A DNA stretch of 38,904 bases from Streptomyces sp. LUP30 (GCF_001746365.1 NZ_MJAJ01000072.1:1-38904), one strand, 5' to 3'; numbered from the stretch's first letter, positions 1 through 7,759 are shown. Made by a program: numbers and translations. The notes: a model not told the origin generated them from the sequence alone.

Positions 1-779
1 CGGCGCGCCCCGCCCCGGCGGCGGGCGGCCCGCCCGGTGTGCTGACCACGGGACGCGCCGTGCCGCTGCCGCACCAGGGCGCACCGGAACCGGCCTACGC
101 GCTCGTCGGGCTTCGCACCGACCTCCTGCGGGCGGCGCGGGAAGCCGCCCCGGGGCGCACGGCGACCACCAACGAGGTGTTCCTGGCGGCGGTCTCCGGA
201 GTCCTGCGCTCCCGGCTCCCCGACCGCGACGCCGGTCCCGTCGCCCGCCCGGTCTGGCTGTCGGTTCCCGTCGACGAACGCCCGGACGACTGCGGGGAGT
301 TCCTGGGCAACGCGTTCGCCAACGTGCGGGTCCCCGCGCCGGTGACGCTGGCCGACCCCGCGGCCCGGCTGACCGCCTGCACCGGCCTGCTGACGACCGT
401 CACCCGGGCCAGGAGCACCTCGGAGAGACTCGTCGAGGGCACGCTCGCGGTGCTTCCCGGGGCGACCATGGCACTGGCCGGCGGCAAGATCTTCGCCCCC
501 GCCTACGCCCCGGCGGCCTGCTCCTACGTCCACCTGCGCGAACAGGGGCAGACCCTGGCCGGACGACCGCTGCGCAGCCTGAACATCGTCCCCATGGTGC
601 CCCCGGCCGGCACGGCCACCTTCGCCCTGGGCGGCTGCACCCAGGGCCACACCCTGAGCGTCGCCACCAACTCGGGAAGCCAGGACGCGACCCTCCTGGC
701 CGAAGCCTTCCTGACCGAACTGGCCTCGCTGGCGGAGGGGGGCCGGGCGCGGACGGCGGACGACGCCGGACGGGGGTGA
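1..779 (+). CDS. WS/DGAT-like acyltransferase, C-terminal part (5' truncated)
   Basis: The reading frame is open to the left edge, so the N-terminal part, which would carry the HHxxxDG acyltransfer motif, lies outside the window. The visible ~250 residues resemble the C-terminal domain of wax ester synthase/diacylglycerol acyltransferase proteins (DUF1298 type). There is an ATTNEVFLAAVSGVLR segment, a GNAFANVRVP stretch, and a late G-R-x-L-x-x-L-x-x-V-P-M core followed by a loop and a closing helix. A first in-frame GTG at 39 exists but is probably internal. Family members join acyl-CoA to an alcohol or diacylglycerol. The substrate here cannot be told, and a role in natural-product or lipid tailoring is equally possible. 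It ends 6 bp before the stop codon of the convergent WYL regulator. Confidence 0.7.
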   Translation, partial: ARPAPAAGGPPGVLTTGRAVPLPHQGAPEPAYALVGLRTDLLRAAREAAPGRTATTNEVFLAAVSGVLRSRLPDRDAGPVARPVWLSVPVDERPDDCGEFLGNAFANVRVPAPVTLADPAARLTACTGLLTTVTRARSTSERLVEGTLAVLPGATMALAGGKIFAPAYAPAACSYVHLREQGQTLAGRPLRSLNIVPMVPPAGTATFALGGCTQGHTLSVATNSGSQDATLLAEAFLTELASLAEGGRARTADDAGRG

Positions 780-785
780 CCGCCG

Positions 786-1811
786 TCAGGCCCGGCGGGC
801 GCGGGACGCGAGACGGTCGGCGAACGCGATGACGAGGTCGCGCAGTTCATCGGGGCGCTCGACGACGAACGGCCGGTCGAGCGAGGCCAGTACGGGCGGC
901 AGCCAGTCGAGCCGCTCGGCCCGCAGTTCGACGCGCAGCCAACGCTCGGCCGCCGGATCGGTCCCCGGACCGGCCGCCGGCCCCTTCGCCGGATCGTCGG
1001 CGTCTGCCACGGAGTCCGTCTCCTCCAGGGTCGCCACGGTGGCCGGGAGACGGGTGCGGATCCCCTCGACCGTTCCGTGGATGCGCAAGGTCACGTGGTG
1101 GCGGTAGTCGGCGGTGGCGAACCCCGACACCACGCGCCGCGCCGGATCGAGTCCTGCGGGCGTCTCGAACGAACCGGACAGGGTCCGCGCGGCCGCGATG
1201 CGATCGAGCCGGAACGTCCGGTCCTCGCCGACTTCGGGGTCCGTGCCCGTGACGTACCAGCGGCCCGCGTGGGCGACGATCCCATAGGCGTGCAGCGGGC
1301 GTTCGCCGCGGCGGCCCTCGCGGTCGGTGTATCTGATCGAGAGCGGACGACGATGGCGTACCGCGTCGGCGACGGTGAGCAGGACCTCGGCGTCCGGGCC
1401 GGCGGACTCCCCGGGCGCGGCCGTGAAGGCGAGGGACTCCAGGACGGTGTCGAGGCGGCGGGCCAGGCGGTGGGGCAGCACCCTGCGGATCTTGGCCGCC
1501 GCCGTCTCGCTCGCCGTGTCCGTCGTCGTCAGCCCCGACCGGCGGCCGGCGAGCAGGCCGAGCAGCACGGCGAGCGCCTCGTCGTCGCTGAACATCAGCG
1601 GGGGCAGACGGTACCCGGAGGCGAGCCGGTACCCGCCGTAGCGGCCTCGCACGGCCTCCACCGGCACGTCGAGGTCGATCAGCTGGTCCACGTACCGCCG
1701 CACGGTCCGCCCGTCCACGCCGAGCCGGTCGGCGAGCTCGGCCATCGTCCGGACGCCGCCCGACTGCAGCAGCTCCAGGAGAGTCAGCACGCGCCCTGTG
1801 GGTCGAGACAT
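786..1811 (-). CDS. WYL-domain (YafY-like) transcriptional regulator
   Basis: The protein has 341 residues. An N-terminal helix-turn-helix (about residues 10-60, with MAELADRLGVDGRTVRRYV) is followed by the usual RGRYGGYRL-x-x-GYRLPPLMFSDDEA linker. The WYL ligand-sensing domain begins near RRPLSIRYTDREG and contains GRWYVTGTD and RTFRLDRI. The ATG at 1811 is chosen because the HTH begins right after it; an upstream extension to 1886 would run through the shared promoter. A TAGGGT box lies exactly 7 nt before this ATG and no good ribosome binding site is visible, so the mRNA is probably leaderless. It is divergent from a VOC gene across an inverted repeat. By family precedent it probably represses itself and that neighbour. 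The ligand is unknown. Confidence 0.88.
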   Translation of the reverse strand: MSRPTGRVLTLLELLQSGGVRTMAELADRLGVDGRTVRRYVDQLIDLDVPVEAVRGRYGGYRLASGYRLPPLMFSDDEALAVLLGLLAGRRSGLTTTDTASETAAAKIRRVLPHRLARRLDTVLESLAFTAAPGESAGPDAEVLLTVADAVRHRRPLSIRYTDREGRRGERPLHAYGIVAHAGRWYVTGTDPEVGEDRTFRLDRIAAARTLSGSFETPAGLDPARRVVSGFATADYRHHVTLRIHGTVEGIRTRLPATVATLEETDSVADADDPAKGPAAGPGTDPAAERWLRVELRAERLDWLPPVLASLDRPFVVERPDELRDLVIAFADRLASRARRA

Positions 1812-1818
1812 GTTGCCG

Positions 1819-1824
1819 ACCCTA
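1819..1824 (-). promoter_or_regulatory. -10 box for leaderless WYL regulator
   Basis: Reading the minus strand, TAGGGT is followed by 7 nt and then ATG at 1811. The spacing matches the usual -10 to +1 distance, so transcription would begin at the start codon. Confidence 0.5.
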
Positions 1825-1830
1825 ATGCCG

Positions 1831-1855
1831 ATAGTGGACCGATTCTGTCCAGTAT
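1831..1855. promoter_or_regulatory. Inverted-repeat operator between WYL regulator and VOC gene
   Basis: TGGAC (1835-1839), 7 nt, then GTCCA (1847-1851) form a perfect repeat. Outer ATA (1831-1833) and TAT (1853-1855) extend the symmetry. It sits in the divergent intergenic region, upstream of the TAGCCT -10 candidate (1862-1867) for the VOC gene and of the -10 of the regulator. This is the expected place for a YafY-type repressor site. Binding by this regulator is inferred. Confidence 0.55.
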
Positions 1856-1903
1856 CCGTCCTAGCCTGCGACGTACAGCGCTCCACCGACCTGGGAGAAC
1901 CCC

Positions 1904-2302
1904 ATGAACTTCGTCTCGACCCGCATCATCACCGGTGACGTCGCCCGCCTGGTCGCGTTCTACGAGAAGGCCACGGGGGTGGCGGCGACCTGGGCCACCG
2001 AAGACTTCGCCGAACTGACCACCGCGAACGGCACCCTGGCGATCGGGGGCGTGCGCACCGTCGCGATGTTCGCTCCGGGGTCCGCCCGCCCGGCGGCCAA
2101 CCACAGCGTGATCATCGAGTTCCTCGTCGACGACGTGGACCGCGTGCACGGAAACCTGTCCGGCTTCGTCACCGACTTCGTCAACGAGCCCACCACGATG
2201 CCGTGGGGCAACCGGTCCCTCCTCTTCCGCGACCCCGACGGCAACCTCGTCAACTTCTTCACCCCGGTGACTCCGGCCGCCCTCGAGAAGTTCGCCCACT
2301 GA
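1904..2302 (+). CDS. VOC family (glyoxalase/dioxygenase fold) protein
   Basis: The protein has 132 residues, typical of a single-chain VOC protein with two beta-alpha-beta-beta-beta repeats. Family-like features are the N-terminal DVARLVAFYEKATG segment, the central VIIEFLVDDVDRVH segment and the C-terminal MPWGNRSLLFRDPDGNLVNFF, which contains the usual PWG...RDPDGN metal-side motif. The ATG at 1904 follows GGGAGAA at a suitable distance. The gene is divergent from a WYL regulator, a common pairing in Streptomyces. Substrate and reaction cannot be inferred; family members include glyoxalases, resistance proteins and extradiol dioxygenases. Confidence 0.87.
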   Translation: MNFVSTRIITGDVARLVAFYEKATGVAATWATEDFAELTTANGTLAIGGVRTVAMFAPGSARPAANHSVIIEFLVDDVDRVHGNLSGFVTDFVNEPTTMPWGNRSLLFRDPDGNLVNFFTPVTPAALEKFAH

Positions 2303-2311
2303 ATCCGCCTC

Positions 2312-2956
2312 CTACGCGGGCATCACGCTTTGGACGCGGGAGAGAGTGAAGACGCGTTCCGCTTCGCGCAGGTGGCACCAGGCGTCGAGGCAGGGCGGGT
2401 CGAGTCGGTGTCGGTGGGCATCTCCGGCAGGTCCGAGGCGCGGGTCGCTGTGGTCCGGGGGCTTGGCCGCCAAAGGTTCCTGCGCGCGGCCGGGACGGCA
2501 GCGGCGGCCTGCTGCGGCTGGTGCCTTTCGATGCGGACCGTTCCCCCGGCGGTCTCGGCGACCGGGGCGTAACCCGCAGTACGGAGCGTCGCGAGAGTCG
2601 TCGCGGGTGGGCTGCCGCTGACCAGGACCGTCGGGGCGAGCTGCCGCAGACCGAGCTCGGACAGTGCGCGGTGGGCGGCGAGTTCGGCCAGGAGCGCGGG
2701 TTCGTCGCCGTGGATGACACAGGCCGCGGGGCGATGCGCACCCGTCCACGACCTCGTGCGGTGTCGGCGACGAGATAGGCCAGCGGCTGTGGCAGAGCCG
2801 TGGCGGAGCAGGTGACCAGGTCGGCCGTGATGGCGTCCGCGGTGCGGCCGGCGTCCGGGGCCCGGCGGACACTGCCGGCGCTGAAGCGCCACACCGACGC
2901 CGTGCCCGGTCCGCCAGCTCACTCACCGAGCGCGGTTCCGGAGAGCCAAGTCGCAA
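2312..2956 (-). pseudogene. Decayed helicase-associated (XPB/Ssl2 N-terminal-like) protein fragment
   Basis: No single frame is coding, but the three minus-strand frames hold consecutive pieces of one recognisable protein. From 5' to 3' these are EPRSVSELADR (near 2950-2905); WRFSAGSVRRAPDAGRTADAI then LPQPLAYLVADTARGRGRV (about 2890-2745); CVIHGDEPALLAELAAHRAL, SELGLRQLAPTVLVSGSPP and LATLRTAGYAPVAETAGGTV (about 2735-2540); and finally WCHLREAERVFTLSRVQSVM before a TAG at 2312-2314. This is the C-terminal half of the large Streptomyces helicase-associated domain protein. At least two single-base shifts separate the first three pieces. A deletion has removed most of the stretch before the conserved last ~22 residues. 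The 5' half of the gene is absent. Confidence 0.7.
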
Positions 2957-3041
2957 GCGGCGATCGGGACTTCACGAGGGTGCATCTCGACAGAGAGGAA
3001 ACATCACAGGCGGGCCCAGGCCGCTCCGCCGTATCGACGAC

Positions 3042-3148
3042 CGACGAAGGGCCCCACCGCGAACGGTGGGGCCCTTCGACATCGTGCCCGGTGAGGCACT
3101 GGCGGAGGGTACGAGATTCGACCCGTGAGGGGTTGCCCCCAACACGCT
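3042..3148 (-). pseudogene. Degenerate 3' fragment of tRNA-Ser plus its terminator (att-like copy)
   Basis: This stretch matches 4781-4888, the 3' part of the intact tRNA-Ser and its downstream terminator, with about ten differences and one base missing in the T arm (ATTCGACCCGTG against ATTCGAACTCGTG). It keeps the CCA end, the 3' acceptor strand and a 14-bp terminator hairpin (3046-3077). Similarity stops exactly where the anticodon loop begins in the intact gene. It cannot make a tRNA. The best reading is the displaced tRNA end left by an old site-specific integration; a simple segmental duplication is the alternative. Confidence 0.75.
3046..3077 (-). terminator. Terminator hairpin of the tRNA-Ser scar
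   Basis: GAAGGGCCCCACCG, loop CGAA, CGGTGGGGCCCTTC: 14 perfect base pairs. The top of the stem differs from the partner hairpin at 4785-4816, yet both remain fully paired. It lies about 210 bp past the M23 gene stop and may end its transcript. Confidence 0.6.
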
Positions 3149-3288
3149 CTCCCACTGTCCGCATGGCCGTTCCGGGCCGTCCGTGGACGTTCGCGCGGCA
3201 GGTCGGGCGGCTCGCTTGAACGGGTGTGAACGGTGGTGTACGTCCACGCACTGGACAAAGACCAGGACAATGGCCCGATCGGGTCCGG

Positions 3289-4566
3289 TCAGAACTTCAG
3301 CACCTCGCGGTCGAGCGGATACCGCGCGCGGTGAGGGCCGTCGTACGGCGAGGGTGTGATCGGCAGGACGCCGGTCGGCTGCAGGCCCAGGTTGTCGTCC
3401 CAGATCCGCGGTACGACCTGTCCGAGGACGCGGAACTGCCGGAAGGTGAACGGCGGGCTGTCGGTGGGGAAGAACTGGGCTGTGGTCATCACCTGGAAGT
3501 GCAGGTGCGGCGTGGTGGAGTTGCCGCTGTTGCCGATCAGCCCGAGGACCCGGCCGGATGCGACGCGGTCGCCCTCGCGGACGCGCAGCGAGCCGGGTTC
3601 CAGGTGGGCGTAGAGCAGATAGCGGCCCGGTGCGACTTCCACGGTGACGTGGTTGCCGACGGTGTCCTCGATCGGCGGGACGGGCGGCGTGAGGGGCGGC
3701 CGGTTGTCCGGGATGCCGTCCCGGACCTCCACCACCCTGCCGCCGGCCGCGGCCACGACCGGCTGCCGGTAGCTCAGGTAGCTGGTGAGCCTTGAGGGGT
3801 CGCCTTCCCAAGCCTGCCCGCGCCTGCCGACCCGGTACCAGTCGATCGCGAAGCGCTGCGGCACGTCGAAGCGGCCGTTGATCGGGGCGAGGCCGCGCCG
3901 GTGGTGGGTGTTGCCGCAGCACGACTCGCTGGAGTACCAGGTGCCGGGACGGACCGGCGGGTCCAGGTTCAACGGCGGGCGGCCGGAGGTACGGGTGGGC
4001 TGCACCGTCTCCTCGAAGGCGGAGGGGCCGGAGGGGGACAGGACCGCACCCGCGAGATGGTGTTCGAGGACCTTGGGCACCGCCCGGCGGCCGCGGTCGA
4101 GGATCAGGTCGAGCCAGATGATCCACTTCTGGGAGCCCTGGATGACGGTCGGCGTCGGCGCCGGGGGCGGCGGGGTGTACCCGTCGGCACCCGGCAGGGG
4201 GTCGCCGACAGGATTGGCGGCCTCGGCCAGCGCCTGCCCGCTCAGCGAGCCGACGACCCGGTGCGTGCGGGCGTCCCGGACGTCGACACGGTCGAGCCGC
4301 AGCGGCGTGCCGGTGGACAGAGCGCTCGCGGTGAGCAGCTCGTACGAGAGGTGCGTCCTGCCGTCCGTGGCGACGAACGGCGTCGGTTCGGTCATCACCG
4401 CCGCCGTCAGCGGTGTGAACTGGGGGCCGGGTGCCGGGGCGGCCGCGCCGGTCCCGTACCCGGGTCCCGCCGCGGTCACCAGCATGCCGGCCGCGAGCAC
4501 GGCGGCGGCGAGCCCGCGAAGTAGCGGGCGGCGGCCAGTGCGGTTGCGAGCGTCGCGCTCTGCCAT
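3289..4566 (-). CDS. Secreted M23 (LytM-like) peptidase family protein
   Basis: The protein has 425 residues. The ATG at 4566 follows GGAAAGAG, and the N-terminus is a signal peptide: basic GRRPLLR, then a hydrophobic LAAAVLAAGMLVTAA, then AxA-like sites. The middle ~200 residues are a variable accessory region. The C-terminal third is an M23 fold: NGRFDVPQRFAIDWYRVG, a G-x-V-x-E-V-R-x-G strand, NHVTVEV, LLYAHLEPGSL and GNSGNSTTPHLHFQV. The AHL and HLH histidines and the AIDW aspartate are present, but the usual first His ligand appears replaced by Gln/Arg (QRFAID). It probably acts on peptide cross-links outside the cell, or is a non-catalytic binder. The gene lies alone between the two tRNA-Ser copies, so it may be cargo of a decayed element. 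Confidence 0.82.
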   Translation of the reverse strand: MAERDARNRTGRRPLLRGLAAAVLAAGMLVTAAGPGYGTGAAAPAPGPQFTPLTAAVMTEPTPFVATDGRTHLSYELLTASALSTGTPLRLDRVDVRDARTHRVVGSLSGQALAEAANPVGDPLPGADGYTPPPPAPTPTVIQGSQKWIIWLDLILDRGRRAVPKVLEHHLAGAVLSPSGPSAFEETVQPTRTSGRPPLNLDPPVRPGTWYSSESCCGNTHHRRGLAPINGRFDVPQRFAIDWYRVGRRGQAWEGDPSRLTSYLSYRQPVVAAAGGRVVEVRDGIPDNRPPLTPPVPPIEDTVGNHVTVEVAPGRYLLYAHLEPGSLRVREGDRVASGRVLGLIGNSGNSTTPHLHFQVMTTAQFFPTDSPPFTFRQFRVLGQVVPRIWDDNLGLQPTGVLPITPSPYDGPHRARYPLDREVLKF

Positions 4567-4784
4567 TGCGCTCTTTCCTTCGTCGGATCCGGGACCGTGA
4601 AGGACACCGGCACGCCCCGCGCCGAGGCGCAGGCCCATGTAATCCGGCGGTACGCCGCTTCGGGCGGAGGGCGCCGGAGGCGGGTGCCGAACTACACCCG
4701 TCCAGCCGCACCGACCACCGAGCCGTCGCCGCCAGGCCAGCTTCGCGGCGTCGTAGGCAGGGACAACGAGGTCGGCGAAACGAC

Positions 4785-4816
4785 GAAGGGCCCCGCTGCG
4801 AGCAGCGGGGCCCTTC
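4785..4816 (-). terminator. Terminator of tRNA-Ser
   Basis: GAAGGGCCCCGCTGC and GCAGCGGGGCCCTTC form a long GC-rich hairpin starting 23 nt after the tRNA CCA end. Confidence 0.7.
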
Positions 4817-4838
4817 GACTTCGTGCCCGGTGAGGCAC

Positions 4839-4926
4839 TGGCGGAGGATACGAGATTCGAACTCGTGAGGGGTTGCCCCCAACACGCTTTCCAAGCGTGC
4901 GCCCTAGGCCTCTAGGCGAATCCTCC
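4839..4926 (-). tRNA. tRNA-Ser(GGA)
   Basis: The 88-nt gene includes an encoded CCA. The acceptor stem is GGAGGAT/ATCCTCC with discriminator G. The anticodon loop is TTGGAAA (anticodon at 4890-4892) within a CACGC/GCGTG stem. The long variable arm (GTTGGGGGCAACCCCTCAC region) is typical of serine tRNAs, and GTTCGAATC is the T loop. Its 3' part is duplicated in degenerate form at 3042-3148. Confidence 0.95.
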
Positions 4927-4988
4927 GCGGCAAACAATACAAGACGTTGAGGAGTGCTCGCGAACTCGTTCCCCCCGCTCAGATCCTG

Positions 4989-4994
4989 TAGCCT
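4989..4994 (+). promoter_or_regulatory. -10 candidate for SRP RNA
   Basis: TAGCCT lies 6 nt before the predicted 5' end of the SRP RNA at 5001. No clear -35 is seen. Confidence 0.4.
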
Positions 4995-5000
4995 GTGCGA

Positions 5001-5088
5001 AGCCCCTCACGCGGCGCTATCTGACTGAACTCCCCCAGGGCCGGAAGGCAGCAAGGGTAGGTCGGCTCTGGCGGGTGCGTGGGGGGCG
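5001..5088 (+). ncRNA. ffs: Signal recognition particle RNA (small bacterial type)
   Basis: The conserved apical SRP motif is present (GGCCGGAAGGCAGCAAGGGT, with the GGAAGCA-type tetraloop and internal loops that bind Ffh). The terminal stem GCCCCTCACGC (5002-5012) pairs with GCGTGGGGGGC (5077-5087), which fixes both ends to within a few bases. With the protein Ffh it delivers nascent membrane and secreted proteins to FtsY/SecYEG. It lies just upstream of dnaX, a common actinobacterial arrangement. Confidence 0.93.
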
Positions 5089-5156
5089 CTTGCGTTCACG
5101 GGGTCGGGCGGGGGCCGGCGGGAACCGGGCGTGGGTCCGATGTCAGCGGTCGCCTA

Positions 5157-5162
5157 TAACCT
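5157..5162 (+). promoter_or_regulatory. -10 box for leaderless dnaX mRNA
   Basis: TAACCT is followed by exactly 7 nt and the GTG at 5170. No ribosome binding site precedes that GTG. Confidence 0.5.
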
Positions 5163-5169
5163 CGTATGC

Positions 5170-7629
5170 GTGTCGTCTCTCGCGCTGTACCGCCGCTATC
5201 GCCCGGAGTCGTTCGCCGAGGTCATCGGGCAGGAGCATGTCACCGACCCGCTGCAGCAGGCGCTACGGAACAACCGGGTCAATCACGCGTACCTGTTCAG
5301 CGGGCCGCGTGGATGCGGGAAGACCACCAGCGCGCGGATCCTGGCGCGGTGCCTGAACTGCGAGCAGGGGCCCACGCCGACGCCGTGCGGAGAGTGCGAG
5401 TCGTGCAAGGACCTGGCCAGGAACGGCCCGGGATCCATCGACGTCATCGAGATCGACGCCGCTTCGCACGGCGGTGTGGACGACGCCCGTGACCTGCGGG
5501 AAAAGGCGTTCTTCGGGCCTGCCCGCAGCCGCTACAAGATCTACATCATCGACGAGGCCCACATGGTCACGTCGGCCGGTTTCAACGCGCTCCTCAAGGT
5601 CGTCGAGGAGCCGCCGGAGCATCTGAAGTTCATCTTCGCCACCACCGAGCCCGAGAAGGTCATCGGGACCATCCGGTCGCGGACGCATCACTACCCGTTC
5701 CGGCTCGTGCCGCCGGGAACGCTGCGGGAGTACCTGGGCGAGGTGTGCCAGCAGGAGGGCATCCCCGTCGACGAGGCGGTGCTGCCGCTCGTCGTGCGCT
5801 CCGGCGCGGGATCCGTGCGTGACTCCATGTCCGTCATGGACCAGCTGCTCGCCGGCGCGAGCGACGCGGGTGTGACATACGCCATGGCGACCTCCCTCCT
5901 CGGTTACACGGAAAGCTCGCTGCTCGACTCCGTCGTCGAGGCCTTCGCCACGGGAGACGGGGCCGCCGCCTTCGAGGTCGTGGACCGCATCATCGAGGGG
6001 GGCAACGACCCCCGGCGGTTCGTCGCCGACCTGTTGGAGCGGCTGCGGGACCTCGTCATCCTCGCCGCCGTCCCCGACGCGGCGGAGAAGGGGCTGATCG
6101 ACGCCCCGGTCGACGTCATCGAGCGCATGCAGGCCCAGGCCGGAGTCTTCGGCGCCGCCGAGCTGAGCCGCGCCGCCGACCTGGTCAACGAGGGCCTCAC
6201 CGAGATGCGCGGCGCCACCTCGCCCCGCCTCCAGCTGGAGCTGATCTGCGCGCGCGTGATGCTGCCCGCCGCCTACGGGGACGAGCGGTCCGTCATGGCC
6301 CGCCTCGACCGCATCGAGCGTGGCGTGAACTTCTCGCCGGGCGGCGCCGTCGCCGGGCAGGGGCCCGTGCAGGGGATGCCCGCCATGCCGGCGATGGGGT
6401 ACGTGCCCGGGCCCGAGGCGCACGGCGGGGCCGCCATGGCCGACGGAGCGTCGATCCCGCCGGGCGGCGGGGCCGCCGCGGCCCGCGCGGCGGTGCGGGG
6501 CCAGGGGCCGGGTCAGGCCTCCGGGCCTGTCCCGGCCATGACGTCCGTGGCGCCCACCCCGCCCGAGCAGCCCCCGGCCGCTCCCGCCGCGGCCCCTCCG
6601 ACGCACCCGTCCACACCCACACCCACGCCGGCTCCCGCGCCCGCGCCCGCCGCCGCCCAGGCGGTCCCGCCCGCGGAGGAGCCTCCCGCTCAGCCCGCTC
6701 CAGGCGCCTGGCCCACCGCCACGGCGGTCGGCGGCGGGCGGCGACCCGGCGGCTGGCCCACGGCCGCACCCGCGGGCGGCGGCGGGCGGCCCCCGGCCGG
6801 CCCCGCACCCACCCCTCAGGCGGGCCCCGCGGCCTCGGCTCCGGCAGCCGCCCCACCCCCCGCCCCCTCGCCGGTGTCGGCGGCCGCGCCCGCCGGGTAC
6901 GCGCCCCCCTCCGGCGGTCCCGACCCCCGCATGCTCTGGCCCAACATCCTCGAAGCCGTCAAGAACCGGCGCCGTTTCACGTGGATCCTGCTCAGCCAGA
7001 ACGCTCACGTCGCCGGGTTCGACGGCACGACCCTCCAGATCGGCTTCGTCAACGTCGGCGCCCGCGACAACTTCGCGAGCAGCGGCAGCGAGGAGGTGCT
7101 GCGGCAGGCGCTGGCCGAGCAGTTCAACGTCCAGTGGAAGATCGACGCGGTCGTCGACCCGTCCGGCGGTTCGGGCCCCTCGCCGTCCGGCGGCTTCAGC
7201 GGCGGCGGTGGCGGCGGCTTCGGCGCCGGCGCTCCCGGCGGCTACGGGGCGCCGGGCGGGTCCGGCGGCCCCGGCGGCCCCGGCGGGTACGGCAACGCGG
7301 GGGGCTCCGGCGGTTCCGTCGGCTACGGGGGGCACGGCGACGGCGGGACGGCGAACCCGTCGGCCTCTTCCTATTCCTCGGCCTCGTCCTCCGGGCCGGC
7401 CGGGGGCGGTCCGGCCCAGCACAGACCCTCCTCGGCATCGACGCAGTCCTCCGCCCCCGCCGGTTCCGCGCCGGGCCCGTCCCGTCCGCCGGCCCCGGAG
7501 CCGGTGGCCCCCGAGGACGACACCCCCGAGGACGACGATCCCGACCTCAACGAGTCCGCCCTCTCCGGCTACGAACTGATCGTGCGGGAGCTGGGAGCGA
7601 CCGTGGTGGAGGAGTTCACCAACGAGTAG
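5170..7629 (+). CDS. dnaX: DNA polymerase III subunit gamma/tau
   Basis: This is the clamp-loader ATPase of the replicative polymerase, 819 residues from the GTG at 5170. That start gives the classic LALYRRYRPESFAEVIGQ N-terminus; in-frame starts at 5131 and 5140 would add non-conserved residues. Walker A is GPRGCGKT (45-52). The zinc-module cysteines are C64, C73, C76 and C79. Walker B is IIDEAH (126-131), followed by NALLKVVEEPP and FATTEPEKVI. A very long Pro/Ala linker covers about residues 390-585. A conserved tau-type domain follows (MLWPNILEAVKNRRRFTWIL to KIDAVVDP, about 586-672), then a Gly-rich tract and an acidic tail. No A-rich slippery site for a gamma-specific frameshift is visible. 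Confidence 0.96.
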   Translation: MSSLALYRRYRPESFAEVIGQEHVTDPLQQALRNNRVNHAYLFSGPRGCGKTTSARILARCLNCEQGPTPTPCGECESCKDLARNGPGSIDVIEIDAASHGGVDDARDLREKAFFGPARSRYKIYIIDEAHMVTSAGFNALLKVVEEPPEHLKFIFATTEPEKVIGTIRSRTHHYPFRLVPPGTLREYLGEVCQQEGIPVDEAVLPLVVRSGAGSVRDSMSVMDQLLAGASDAGVTYAMATSLLGYTESSLLDSVVEAFATGDGAAAFEVVDRIIEGGNDPRRFVADLLERLRDLVILAAVPDAAEKGLIDAPVDVIERMQAQAGVFGAAELSRAADLVNEGLTEMRGATSPRLQLELICARVMLPAAYGDERSVMARLDRIERGVNFSPGGAVAGQGPVQGMPAMPAMGYVPGPEAHGGAAMADGASIPPGGGAAAARAAVRGQGPGQASGPVPAMTSVAPTPPEQPPAAPAAAPPTHPSTPTPTPAPAPAPAAAQAVPPAEEPPAQPAPGAWPTATAVGGGRRPGGWPTAAPAGGGGRPPAGPAPTPQAGPAASAPAAAPPPAPSPVSAAAPAGYAPPSGGPDPRMLWPNILEAVKNRRRFTWILLSQNAHVAGFDGTTLQIGFVNVGARDNFASSGSEEVLRQALAEQFNVQWKIDAVVDPSGGSGPSPSGGFSGGGGGGFGAGAPGGYGAPGGSGGPGGPGGYGNAGGSGGSVGYGGHGDGGTANPSASSYSSASSSGPAGGGPAQHRPSSASTQSSAPAGSAPGPSRPPAPEPVAPEDDTPEDDDPDLNESALSGYELIVRELGATVVEEFTNE

Positions 7630-7759
7630 CGCAGGCCTCCTCGGCGGCCGGACGCGCGGAGGACCCCGTGCTCCGGGGAACGCCGGGCTTGGAGGAACAC
7701 ACAGCGTCCCCGGCTTCCGTCTCTCGGCGGCCCGCACAAGGCGAGCCGCCCGCGGCGGT

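Noticed and set aside
3042..3148. Functional second tRNA-Ser
   Set aside because: The 5' half is absent and one base is missing in the T arm.
5170..7629. Programmed frameshift making a gamma subunit as in E. coli
   Set aside because: No A-AAA-AAG-type slippery sequence with a downstream hairpin is visible.
5263..7737. Long open frame antisense to dnaX
   Set aside because: High third-position GC keeps the antisense frame open. The translation is Gly/Arg-rich with no conserved motif, while the plus strand encodes an unmistakable DnaX.
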